From positions 1 to 17,739 of the forward strand of contig CALAAN010000190.1 in the NCBI GenBank assembly GCA_937884915.1: 17,739 nt of DNA, in the 5' to 3' direction. Positions 6,424 to 13,687 of this stretch are shown one piece after another. Below the pieces are notes generated by a model. The model had not been told where the DNA came from. It did not search any database and saw nothing but the letters and a program-made list of their open reading frames with translations. Each line of letters opens with the position of its first letter. Within the stretch, counting starts at the first letter, position 1. Source of the DNA: an uncultured Oscillibacter sp. (GTDB lineage Bacteria > Bacillota > Clostridia > Oscillospirales > Oscillospiraceae). The position numbers and the translations under genes were made by a program.

Positions 6424-7407
6424 ATGAGCCTGATCGTACAGAAATTCGGCGGCAGCTCCGTGCGCGACTATGAGCACCTTCTGCGCATGGCGCGCATCGT
6501 CAAAGCGCGGGTCGACGAAGGCGACGACGTGGTCGTCGTCCTCTCCGCGCAGGGCGACACGACGGACGGTCTGCTGCAAAAGGCAAAGGAGATCAGCGAG
6601 TACCCCTCGCCGCGCGAGCTCGATATGCTGCTCTCCGCGGGCGAGCAGATGAGCGCCGCGCTCGGCGCGATGACGCTGCAATCCATCGGCGTGGAGGCCG
6701 TGTCCCTCTGCGCTTGGCAGATCCCCATCGAGACGGACGGCACGCACGGAAACGCGGAAATCGAGCTGATCGACACCGCGCGCATCCAAAGGGAATTGGC
6801 CGAGGGCCGCGTCGTGGTCGCGGCGGGCTTTCAGGGCGTCGACGAGCGAGGCGACGTCACGACGCTCGGACGCGGCGGCTCGGACACGAGCGCGGTGGCG
6901 CTCGCCGCGGCGCTGAAGGCCGACGAGCTCATCATCTACACAGACGTGGACGGCATTTTTTCCTCCGACCCACGCATCTGCCAAAACGCTGTGCGGCGCG
7001 AGGTGATCTCGTATGACGACATGCTGCTGCTCGCGCAGAAGGGCGCACAGGTGCTGCACGACCGCAGCGTCGCGCTCGCGCAGGCGGGCGGCGTTCCCAT
7101 CACCGTGCGCTCGTGCAGGGAAGGGGGCGCGGGCAGCGTCGTTTGCGAAACGGACGAAGATGCAAGCGTCGTTGGCGTGACGCAGAAAAAGAGCGAGCGG
7201 AGCCGCCTTGCGGCCATCACGGCGGTCGGCAGCGCGCTGCCGAGCATCGAGAAAGAGAAGATCGCCGTCACGGCACTCGAGCGGGCGGAGATCACCGTCT
7301 TCGCCGTTGCGGCGGGAGAGCGGTTCATGAGCTTTTACGTCCTGCGCGACGACGCAGAGCGCGCCCTGCAGCTCGTGCACGACGCGCTGATCGCCGCGGT
7401 AGAATGA
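6424..7407 (+). CDS. lysC: Aspartate kinase, short form with reduced regulatory region
   Basis: Catalyses ATP-dependent phosphorylation of aspartate, the first step toward lysine, threonine, methionine and diaminopimelate. The amino-acid kinase domain is complete: KFGGSS (7-12), the VVVLSAQGDTTDGLL loop, GRGGSDTSA (149-157), YTDVDGI (172-178) and DPR (182-184). The protein is 327 residues, against about 400 or more for most LysC. After the catalytic domain there are only some 85 residues, ending in one ACT-like module (about 262-327). The usual second, nested ACT module seems absent, which may alter feedback inhibition. The start is ATG at 6424 with a weak GGAAGTGG site; an upstream in-frame TTG (6406) overlaps the terminator T run and is unlikely. 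It is followed by a terminator shared with queH. Confidence 0.9.
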   Translation: MSLIVQKFGGSSVRDYEHLLRMARIVKARVDEGDDVVVVLSAQGDTTDGLLQKAKEISEYPSPRELDMLLSAGEQMSAALGAMTLQSIGVEAVSLCAWQIPIETDGTHGNAEIELIDTARIQRELAEGRVVVAAGFQGVDERGDVTTLGRGGSDTSAVALAAALKADELIIYTDVDGIFSSDPRICQNAVRREVISYDDMLLLAQKGAQVLHDRSVALAQAGGVPITVRSCREGGAGSVVCETDEDASVVGVTQKKSERSRLAAITAVGSALPSIEKEKIAVTALERAEITVFAVAAGERFMSFYVLRDDAERALQLVHDALIAAVE

Positions 7408-7439
7408 AAAAAGACCCGTTGGAGCATCCAACGGGTCTT
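7408..7439. terminator. Bidirectional terminator between lysC and queH
   Basis: A perfect 13-bp stem AAGACCCGTTGGA (7411-7423) / TCCAACGGGTCTT (7427-7439) with loop GCA. Read leftward it is followed by TTTTTT; read rightward by GCCTTTTG, so termination of queH should be the stronger. Confidence 0.88.
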
Positions 7440-7455
7440 GCCTTTTGTAAGATAT

Positions 7456-8022
7456 TTATTCTTCGGCGTAGCGTTTTTTCGCTTTTTTAATTTTGGTCAA
7501 GTAGCGATCCTCTTCGGAGAAGATGCAGCCGCAGTATTTCTGCATGTAGAGGCCCATCTCGCGCGCCTTGGCCTGCCCCTCGCGAAAGCCGGGGCGGAAG
7601 TCACGATAATAGAACTCCACGCCGTACTGCTTGCCCATCGTCTCGCCCACGGCTTTTAAGAGCTCGTGGTTCTGGTACGGGGAGATGAGGAGCGACGACG
7701 TGAACGCGTCGTAGCCGTGGTCGGCGGCGTATTTGGCCGCCGTGCCGAGGCGGATGGTGTAGCAGTGCGCGCAGCGGCGGTCAATGTCGGCGCTCACGGC
7801 GCGGACAAAGTCGCGCAGGCCGTAATCCTCTAAAATATGCACCTCCACATGCTCTCTTTCCCCGTATTCGAGCAACGTGCGGCGGCGCGCGTCATACTCC
7901 GTCCAGGGGTGGATGTTCGGGTTGAACCAGAGCGACGTGGGCTCAATGCCGTCGGCGCGCAGCGTGTCCACGCAGTAGACCGAGCAGGGCGCGCAGCAGG
8001 AGTGCAGCAGCAGTTTATCCAT
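7456..8022 (-). CDS. queH: Epoxyqueuosine reductase QueH
   Basis: A 188-residue protein of the QueH (DUF208) family, the non-cobalamin enzyme that reduces epoxyqueuosine to queuosine in the wobble base of tRNAs for Asp, Asn, His and Tyr. The N-terminal LLLHSCCAPC places Cys9 and Cys10, and RRCAHC (82-87) places Cys83 and Cys86, the four ligands expected for the 4Fe-4S cluster. Also present are FNPNIHP (33-39), TSSLLISPYQ (108-117) and the C-terminal KYCGC (162-166), with further metal-ligand cysteines. The length is normal. The ATG at 8022 gives the family N-terminus; the ribosome binding site is weak (AAGGAAAG, about 14 nt upstream), so the adjacent TTG at 8025 is an alternative start. Only the last queuosine step is encoded here. 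Confidence 0.92.
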   Translation of the reverse strand: MDKLLLHSCCAPCSVYCVDTLRADGIEPTSLWFNPNIHPWTEYDARRRTLLEYGEREHVEVHILEDYGLRDFVRAVSADIDRRCAHCYTIRLGTAAKYAADHGYDAFTSSLLISPYQNHELLKAVGETMGKQYGVEFYYRDFRPGFREGQAKAREMGLYMQKYCGCIFSEEDRYLTKIKKAKKRYAEE

Positions 8023-8057
8023 CAAAAAAGACCAGCTTTCCTTGTGTCGTTTCTGCC

Positions 8058-8066
8058 AGCATACCA
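8058..8066 (-). promoter_or_regulatory. Possible extended -10 promoter of queH
   Basis: On the minus strand TGGTATGCT fits the extended -10 pattern (TG, one base, then TATGCT), leaving about 30 nt of leader to the queH start. No good -35 hexamer is seen at the matching distance. Confidence 0.35.
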
Positions 8067-8131
8067 CAAGCGCGCGGCAAAGTCCACGGGAAAAGAAAAT
8101 TAAGCGAATGGCGCAGGATCGTTCACGATTT

Positions 8132-8178
8132 ATACATTGACTATTCAATTGAATGCGTAGTATAATACATTGATTATT
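8132..8178 (+). promoter_or_regulatory. SigA-type promoter of the methyltransferase gene with operator-like elements
   Basis: TTGACT (8137-8142), an 18-bp spacer, and a consensus TATAAT (8161-8166). The spacer opens with a perfect 12-bp palindrome ATTCAATTGAAT (8143-8154). A near-perfect direct repeat brackets the promoter: ATACATTGACTATT (8132-8145) and ATACATTGATTATT (8165-8178), 33 bp or about three helical turns apart. The layout suggests regulator binding over the promoter. The region is far more A/T-rich than its surroundings. Confidence 0.75.
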
Positions 8179-8215
8179 ATGAACAAGTATGCCCATGCGG
8201 CAAAGGAGAAAATGT

Positions 8216-9079
8216 ATGTGGATCGCGGACGGTTGGGAAGATTATGAGCTGCTGGACTGCGGCGGCGGAGAAAAGCTCGAACGCTGGGGAAAGCAAATTC
8301 TGGTGCGGCCTGACCCTCAGGCGATCTGGGAGACGCCGCGCACGAACCGCGGCTGGCGCAATGCGCAGGGCCGCTATTACCGATCGTCCTCCGGCGGCGG
8401 ACACTGGGACAAGGAAAAGCTGCCAGAGAACTGGACAGTGAACTATAAGGACCTCAAATTTCAGGTCAAGCCCATGAATTTTAAGCACACGGGCCTGTTC
8501 CCCGAGCAGGCCGTCAACTGGGACTTTGCACGCGAGAAGATCAAAAACGCGGGCAGGCCCATCCGTGTGCTGAACCTCTTTGCCTACACCGGCGGCGCGA
8601 CGGTCGCGTGTGCGGCGGCGGGCGCGCAGGTCTGCCATGTGGACGCGGCGAAGGGCATGGTGAACTGGGCGCGCGAGAACGCGCGCGTCAGCGGCCTTGC
8701 CGACGCGCCGGTGCGCTGGATCATCGATGACTGCGCGAAATTTGTCGAGCGTGAGATCCGCCGCGGCAAGGTGTACGACGCCATCATCATGGACCCGCCG
8801 AGCTACGGCCGCGGCCCAGGGGGAGAGGTCTGGAAGCTGGAGGACAACCTGTTCCCGTTCGTGAAGCTCTGCGCGCAGGTCTTATCGGACAAGCCGCTTT
8901 TTGTCATCATCAACTCGTATACGACGGGGCTTGCCCCCTCGGTGCTCGGCTACATGCTGCACCTGCTCGTCGCGGAAAAGTACGGCGGCAAGGTCACGTG
9001 GGACGAGCTTGGCCTTCCCGTCACGGAGACGGGGCTTGCGCTGCCCTGCGGCGCGACGGGGCGCTGGTTCTCGGAATAA
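8216..9079 (+). CDS. Class I SAM-dependent methyltransferase, RlmI-like (probable 23S rRNA methyltransferase)
   Basis: A 287-residue Rossmann-fold methyltransferase of the RlmI/RlmK type (Methyltrans_SAM family). SAM-binding motif I is VLNLFAYTGGATVACAAAGA, followed by the acidic HVDAAKGMVNWARENA, with the DPPSYGRG catalytic motif later (about residues 190-197). FKHTGLFPEQAVNW just before the fold is typical of clostridial members. It lacks the N-terminal PUA domain of E. coli RlmI; the first 100 residues are a short beta-rich domain. Family members modify 23S rRNA (RlmI makes m5C1962), but the exact target here is not known. The start at 8216 is chosen because AAAGGAG (8202-8208) is 7 nt upstream; an in-frame start at 8189 has no such site. 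It is transcribed from its own promoter, divergent from queH. Confidence 0.85.
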   Translation: MWIADGWEDYELLDCGGGEKLERWGKQILVRPDPQAIWETPRTNRGWRNAQGRYYRSSSGGGHWDKEKLPENWTVNYKDLKFQVKPMNFKHTGLFPEQAVNWDFAREKIKNAGRPIRVLNLFAYTGGATVACAAAGAQVCHVDAAKGMVNWARENARVSGLADAPVRWIIDDCAKFVEREIRRGKVYDAIIMDPPSYGRGPGGEVWKLEDNLFPFVKLCAQVLSDKPLFVIINSYTTGLAPSVLGYMLHLLVAEKYGGKVTWDELGLPVTETGLALPCGATGRWFSE

Positions 9080-9082
9080 AGG

Positions 9083-9128
9083 AATCCGCCGCTTTGCGGC
9101 GATGAATCCCCGAAAGGCTCTTTCGGGA
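9083..9128. repeat. Tandem hairpins between the methyltransferase and ecfA1
   Basis: Two perfect hairpins lie in the 73-bp gap: CGCCGC-TTT-GCGGCG (about 9088-9102) and CCCGAAAG-GCT-CTTTCGGG (about 9110-9128). Neither is followed by a T run, so they look like REP-like or mRNA-stabilising structures rather than terminators. The first shares its core with the palindrome at 1101-1135. Confidence 0.5.
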
Positions 9129-9152
9129 TAACGATTAAGGAACGCAACTTTT

Positions 9153-9995
9153 ATGGAAATGATCAAGACCCAAGACCTGGCCTTCACCTATCCGGGCACG
9201 GAAGACCAGGTGAACACCCGCGCACTGCGCGGGGTGGATGTGACCATCGAGCGCGGCAGCTTTGTCGTGATCCTCGGCCACAACGGCAGCGGCAAATCGA
9301 CGCTCGCCAAGACCTTCAACGCAGTCCTGCTGCCAAGCGGCGGTAAGGTCTATGTCGAGGGCATGGACACGATGGACGAATCGCTCCTGCTCGAAATCCG
9401 CAGGCGCGTGGGCATGGTGTTCCAGAACCCCGACAACCAGATCGTGGCGAACGTCGTCGAAGAGGACGTCGCGTTCGCGCCCGAGAATCTGGGCGTGCCG
9501 AGCGCCGAGATCCGAAAGCGCGTGGACGATGCGCTCGAGGCCGTCGGCATGACGCAGTATGCCAAGCATGCGCCGCACCTGCTCTCCGGCGGACAGAAGC
9601 AGCGCATCGCCATCGCTGGCGTTCTGGCGATGAAGCCCGAGTGCATCGTGCTCGACGAGGCGACCGCCATGCTCGACCCCATCGGCCGGCGCGAGGTGCT
9701 CACCGCCGTCGAAAAGCTCAACCGCGAGCAGGGCATCACGGTCGTTCTCATCACCCACCACATGAACGAGGCCGAGCACGCCGACCGTGTGATCGTGATG
9801 AACGACGGCCTTGTCGTCATGGACGGCAAGCCGCGCGAGGTCTTCACCCGCAAAGAAGAGCTTGAGGACATCGGTCTTGCCGTGCCGGACACGGTCTCGC
9901 TGCTCTTCTCCCTGCGCGAGGCGGGCATGGACGTCCCCGTGGACGCCATCACCGTAGAGGAATGCGCGGACGCCATTGCGAAAAATTTTACCTAA
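9153..9995 (+). CDS. ecfA1: Energy-coupling factor transporter ATPase EcfA1
   Basis: One of the two ABC ATPases that power ECF vitamin/metal importers in the membrane. At 280 residues it is of normal length. Walker A is GHNGSGKST (42-50), the Q-loop glutamine lies in FQNPDNQ (90-96), the signature is LSGGQKQR (144-151), Walker B is IVLDEA (165-170, catalytic Glu169) and the switch histidine is in ITHH (200-203). FQNPDNQIV and DEATAMLDP are typical of EcfA1. ATG at 9153 is preceded by AAGGAA; an ATG three codons later is possible. It is followed 13 nt after its stop by ecfA2, so the genes are co-transcribed. No substrate-binding S component is nearby, so the module probably serves several S proteins encoded elsewhere. 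Confidence 0.93.
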   Translation: MEMIKTQDLAFTYPGTEDQVNTRALRGVDVTIERGSFVVILGHNGSGKSTLAKTFNAVLLPSGGKVYVEGMDTMDESLLLEIRRRVGMVFQNPDNQIVANVVEEDVAFAPENLGVPSAEIRKRVDDALEAVGMTQYAKHAPHLLSGGQKQRIAIAGVLAMKPECIVLDEATAMLDPIGRREVLTAVEKLNREQGITVVLITHHMNEAEHADRVIVMNDGLVVMDGKPREVFTRKEELEDIGLAVPDTVSLLFSLREAGMDVPVDAITVEECADAIAKNFT

Positions 9996-10008
9996 GAGGA
10001 CTGTAACC

Positions 10009-10878
10009 TTGGAAGAGATCATTCGTGTAGAAAACCTGACGCACACCTACGGCGAGGGCACGCCGTTCTGCCGCAGTGCGGTGCAGGATATGTCGCTTGC
10101 GATCTATCGCGGCGAATTTTTGGGCATCATCGGCCACACGGGCAGCGGCAAGTCGACGCTGATCCAGCACCTGAACGGTCTGCTCAAGCCGACCTCCGGC
10201 CGCATTTTGCTTGGTGGGGAGGACATCTGGGCCGACCCGAAGAAAATCAGGGATGTAAGATTCCGCGTGGGACTCGTGTTCCAGTATCCGGAATACCAGC
10301 TCTTTGAAGAGACCGTTTACCGTGATATCGCGTTCGGCCCGACGAACATGTGCCTGTCCAAAGACGAGATCGACCGCCGCGTGCGCGAATCCGCGCACTT
10401 TGCTGGCCTGACCGACGATCTGCTGGAAAAATCGCCGTTCGCCCTCTCTGGCGGACAGAAGCGCCGCGTGGCCATCGCGGGCGTCATCGCGATGGAGCCC
10501 GAGGTGCTCGTGCTCGACGAGCCGAGCGCCGGCCTTGACCCGCAGGGCAGGGAAGAGCTGCTCGCGAACATCCGCGAATTCCACCGCGCGCGCGGCACGA
10601 CCGTTGTGCTCGTGAGCCACAGCATGGAGGAGATCGCGAAAAACGTCGACCGCATTGTTGTCCTGTCGGACAGCCATGTGCTGATGAGCGGCGCGCCGCG
10701 CGAGGTCTTTGCCCGTGGCGACGAGCTGATGACTGCGGGCCTCGATGTGCCGCAGGTCACGCGCATCGCAATGGCGCTGCGCGACAAGGGCATTGCCATT
10801 GATCCCGCCGTCTACACCGTCGATGAGCTCAGCGAAGAGCTTGTCGCGCTCAAGAGAGGGGGCGGCAAGAAATGCTGA
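10009..10878 (+). CDS. ecfA2: Energy-coupling factor transporter ATPase EcfA2
   Basis: The second ATPase of the ECF module, 289 residues. Walker A is GHTGSGKST (42-50), the Q-loop is in FQYPEYQLF (91-99), which is typical of EcfA2, the signature is LSGGQKRR (146-153), Walker B VLVLDEP (166-172, Glu171), and the switch histidine is in VSHSMEE (202-208). The start is taken as TTG at 10009, since AAGAGGA (9994-10000) is 8 nt upstream and there is no in-frame ATG nearby; an in-frame TTG at 9976 would overlap ecfA1 and lacks a binding site. It ends 7 nt inside ecfT, indicating translational coupling. EcfA1 and EcfA2 form the asymmetric ATPase dimer that docks on EcfT. Confidence 0.93.
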   Translation: MEEIIRVENLTHTYGEGTPFCRSAVQDMSLAIYRGEFLGIIGHTGSGKSTLIQHLNGLLKPTSGRILLGGEDIWADPKKIRDVRFRVGLVFQYPEYQLFEETVYRDIAFGPTNMCLSKDEIDRRVRESAHFAGLTDDLLEKSPFALSGGQKRRVAIAGVIAMEPEVLVLDEPSAGLDPQGREELLANIREFHRARGTTVVLVSHSMEEIAKNVDRIVVLSDSHVLMSGAPREVFARGDELMTAGLDVPQVTRIAMALRDKGIAIDPAVYTVDELSEELVALKRGGGKKC

Positions 10879-11663
10879 AGGATATCACGCTCGGCCAGTT
10901 TTTCCCGGGCGACACACTCGCCCATAAGCTCGACCCGCGCACAAAGCTCCTCGTCACGGTGCTCTACGTCGTGGCGCTCTTCACGGCGAAGAGCTTTATC
11001 GCCTACGGCCTTCTCATTCTGACGCTGATCGTCGCCGTGCGCATCTCGCGCGTGGGCGCGAAGGCGCTCTTCAAGGGGTTAAAGCCGGTGCTGTTCATCA
11101 TCGCGTTCACGGCGCTGCTGAACCTTTTTTACACCCCCGGCACAGAGCTGTGCCATTTCTGGATTTTCCGCATCACGATCGAGGGTGTGCGCGCCGCCAT
11201 CACGATGATGCTGCGCATCACGCTGCTCATCATGGGCACGTTCCTGCTCACGTATACGACCTCTCCCATCCGCCTGACGGATGGGTTGGAGAGCTTACTT
11301 GGCCCCCTCAAGAAGATCAAGGTTCCCGTGCATGAGCTCGCGATGATGATGTCGATCGCGCTTCGCTTCATCCCGACGCTCATCGAAGAGACGGATAAGA
11401 TCATGTCTGCGCAGAAAGCGCGCGGCGCCGACTTTGAGACCGGCAGCCTCATGCAGCGTGCCAAGGCGCTTGTGCCGCTGCTTGTGCCGCTGTTTGTCAG
11501 CGCGTTCCGCCGCGCAGACGAGCTGGCGACGGCTATGGAATGCCGCTGCTACCACGGCGACGAAGGCCGCACGAAGCTCAACGTGCTGCACTATCAGACG
11601 CGCGACTATCTGGTGCTCGGCTACTACGCCGTGCTCGTGGCCGCGGTCATCGCACTGCGATAA
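10872..11663 (+). CDS. ecfT: Energy-coupling factor transporter transmembrane protein EcfT
   Basis: The membrane scaffold joining the ATPases to a substrate-binding S component. Its 263 residues contain several hydrophobic helices (about residues 25-58, 72-90, 110-130 and 243-262) and the family opening GQFFPGDTLAHKLDPRTKLL. The cytoplasmic coupling helices are visible: AQKARGADF (about 177-185, the first Ala-Arg-Gly motif) and AMECRCYHG (about 216-224), where the usual second ARG is CRC. It overlaps ecfA2 by 7 nt and is followed 17 nt later by truA. The order ecfA1-ecfA2-ecfT-truA is the same as in Bacillus. Confidence 0.92.
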   Translation: MLKDITLGQFFPGDTLAHKLDPRTKLLVTVLYVVALFTAKSFIAYGLLILTLIVAVRISRVGAKALFKGLKPVLFIIAFTALLNLFYTPGTELCHFWIFRITIEGVRAAITMMLRITLLIMGTFLLTYTTSPIRLTDGLESLLGPLKKIKVPVHELAMMMSIALRFIPTLIEETDKIMSAQKARGADFETGSLMQRAKALVPLLVPLFVSAFRRADELATAMECRCYHGDEGRTKLNVLHYQTRDYLVLGYYAVLVAAVIALR

Positions 11664-11680
11664 GAAGAAAGGACGCTTTT

Positions 11681-12436
11681 ATGCGAAACATCGCCCTCAA
11701 GCTCATGTATAACGGCACGGCCTATCACGGCTGGCAGGTGCAGAAAACGGTCTCCAGCGTCTGCGAGACGATGGAAAAGGGCCTCTCGAGGGTTTGCGGC
11801 GGGAACGTCAAGCTCGTCGGCTGCGGCCGCACGGACGCGGGTGTGCACGCCGAGCGCTACATCGCCAATTTCCACACCGAGTCGCGCATTCCGGTCGAGC
11901 GGCTGCCGTTTGCCATCAACACGCACACGCCGGAGGACATTGTCGTGCGCGAGGCGCTTGAGGTGGCGGAGGATTTCAACGCGATCCTCTCGTGCCAGAA
12001 AAAGGAATACACCTACCGCATCTACAATTCCCGCATCAAAAACCCGTTCTACGTTAACAGAGCGTATTTTTACCCCAAGCACCTCGATGAAGAGGTGATG
12101 GACCGCGCGGCGCGCGCCTTCGAGGGCACGCACGACTTCCGCGCTGTCCGCTCCGTCGGCACGGAGACAAAGACCACCGTGCGCACCGTGCACTACTGCC
12201 GCGTGTCGCGCTCGGGTGATCTTTTGGAGCTCAAGGTCTGCGCGGACGGGTTCCTGTATAACATGGTACGGGCGATCACCGGCACGGTGCTCTACGCCGC
12301 CGAGGGGAAGCTCACGCCCGAGGATATCCCCGAGATCCTGGCCTCCGGCGACCGCTCACTCGCCGGCCCCACGGTGCCGCCGGGCGGACTTTACATGACG
12401 AGACTTTGGTATGAGGATGAACGACTCAATGAATGA
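11681..12436 (+). CDS. truA: tRNA pseudouridine(38-40) synthase TruA
   Basis: Converts uridines 38-40 in the anticodon arm of many tRNAs to pseudouridine. The 251-residue length fits the family. The catalytic aspartate is Asp52 in GCGRTDAGVHA (48-58). Other family blocks are LKLMYNGTAYHGWQ (6-19), KKEYTYRIYN (about 108-117), FEGTHDFRAV (about 147-156) and FLYNMVRAITGT (about 196-207). ATG at 11681 follows AAGAAAGGA. The reading frame is open further upstream into ecfT, but the family N-terminus and the binding site fix this start. The stop codon overlaps the beginning of the next gene (ATGAATGA). Confidence 0.95.
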   Translation: MRNIALKLMYNGTAYHGWQVQKTVSSVCETMEKGLSRVCGGNVKLVGCGRTDAGVHAERYIANFHTESRIPVERLPFAINTHTPEDIVVREALEVAEDFNAILSCQKKEYTYRIYNSRIKNPFYVNRAYFYPKHLDEEVMDRAARAFEGTHDFRAVRSVGTETKTTVRTVHYCRVSRSGDLLELKVCADGFLYNMVRAITGTVLYAAEGKLTPEDIPEILASGDRSLAGPTVPPGGLYMTRLWYEDERLNE

Positions 12437-13631
12437 TCTCAAAGAGGAAAAGGGAACATGCGAAGAACTTCGTCGCTCGCAGGCGGCCCCGCGCCGCTCG
12501 GGCGGCGGGCTCAAGCGGGCGCTGACGGTGCTTCTGGCGCTCGTGGTCGTGCTGGCCGTGGTCGTTGCCGCGGCGTGGAAAGACCTCAGCAGCCTTGACA
12601 GCGTGCGCCGCCTTTTCTCCTATAATAAAGTCACGCAGGATGAGCAGGGCAAGGTAGAGCTGTGTTCGTTCAGCAACGACCGCAGCAATACCTTTGCGCT
12701 GCTCGGCGACCATCTGATCGTCGCCTCGACGACGGGCGTGTCGATCTACAGCAGCAGCGGCAGCGTGGTAGACAGCATGAGCGTGAAGCTGACGAATCCT
12801 GCCGTCGCCATCGGTGGACAGACCGCCGCGGTGTACGATGTCGGCGGGCAGACGCTGCTGATCTATTCATCGAGCGGCCTTGTGCGCGATATGAGCGGCG
12901 AGTGCAGCGGCAATATCCTGTCGGTCAGCGTCAATTCCTCGGACTATCTGGCGCTCAACGCCGAAAAGAGCGGCTACAAGTCCGCCGTCACGGTGTACGA
13001 CGCCTCGGGCGAGAAAATCTTCGCTTTCAATTCCTCCGAGCACTACGTCATCGACGCAGTCGTCATGCGCGACTGCAAGCGCATGGCGGCGGTGACGCTC
13101 GGCGAGTCGGACGGTTCGTTTGCCGACACGGTGAGCATCTATTCCCTCGACAGCGATAAGGCGGACTCGGTCAACACGCTGACCGGCTCGCTCGTTTTAT
13201 CGCTCGACAGCGTGGCGGGAACGCTCTCATGCCTGACGGACGAGGCGCTGACGCTGTTTTCGACGAGCGGCACGCTCGCGGGCAGCTATCATTATGAATA
13301 TCCGTATCTGCGCGGCTCGAGTATGGGCGGCGACAACTACGCGGCGCTGCTGCTCAGCCGCTACCGCTCGGGCAGCACCTTGAAGCTCGTGACCGTCTCG
13401 TCCGACGGGACGGAGCTGGCGAGCCTTGACAGCAGTCAGGAGGTTTTATCGATGTCCGCGGCGGGGAAGTACATCGCCGTGTTGTACAGCGACAGCCTGG
13501 TGCTCTACACGCCGCAGCTGCAGGAATACGCGCGGCTGGACGGCACGGAGTACGCGCGCTCCGTCATCATGCGCGAGGACGGCACGGCGGTGTTGATCGG
13601 CTCGTCGTCCGCCTGGCTTTATATTCCGTAA
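12429..13631 (+). CDS. DUF5711 family membrane-anchored beta-propeller-like protein
   Basis: About 400 residues: a short charged cytoplasmic tail, one membrane anchor (about residues 31-49, very rich in Leu/Val/Ala), and a large outer part made of repeated short beta strands with S/G/D-rich turns (for example VSIYSSSGSVVDSM, LLIYSSSGLVRDM, VTVYDASGEKIF, LVLYTPQLQEYARL). This fits the DUF5711 family, predicted beta-propeller proteins of unknown function in gut Clostridia. Starts at 12411, 12417 and 12429 are in frame; 12429 is preferred because GAGGA lies about 11 nt upstream and it overlaps the truA stop, implying translational coupling. The long serine-rich repeats could bind peptidoglycan or a partner protein, but nothing in the sequence shows this. 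Confidence 0.8.
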   Translation: MNDLKEEKGTCEELRRSQAAPRRSGGGLKRALTVLLALVVVLAVVVAAAWKDLSSLDSVRRLFSYNKVTQDEQGKVELCSFSNDRSNTFALLGDHLIVASTTGVSIYSSSGSVVDSMSVKLTNPAVAIGGQTAAVYDVGGQTLLIYSSSGLVRDMSGECSGNILSVSVNSSDYLALNAEKSGYKSAVTVYDASGEKIFAFNSSEHYVIDAVVMRDCKRMAAVTLGESDGSFADTVSIYSLDSDKADSVNTLTGSLVLSLDSVAGTLSCLTDEALTLFSTSGTLAGSYHYEYPYLRGSSMGGDNYAALLLSRYRSGSTLKLVTVSSDGTELASLDSSQEVLSMSAAGKYIAVLYSDSLVLYTPQLQEYARLDGTEYARSVIMREDGTAVLIGSSSAWLYIP

Positions 13632-13660
13632 TTTCTGTAAAACGCTAAAAATGTTACAAT
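13632..13660 (+). promoter_or_regulatory. Weak candidate promoter for cvpA
   Basis: TTTCTG (13632-13637), 17-bp spacer, TACAAT (13655-13660), in a short A/T-rich gap between the DUF5711 gene and cvpA. The -35 box is poor. Confidence 0.4.
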
Positions 13661-13687
13661 TTATGACTTGAAAGGAGCGCGGGAAAT

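Noticed and set aside
9088..9128. Intrinsic terminator after the methyltransferase gene
   Set aside because: Both hairpins lack a following T tract in either direction.
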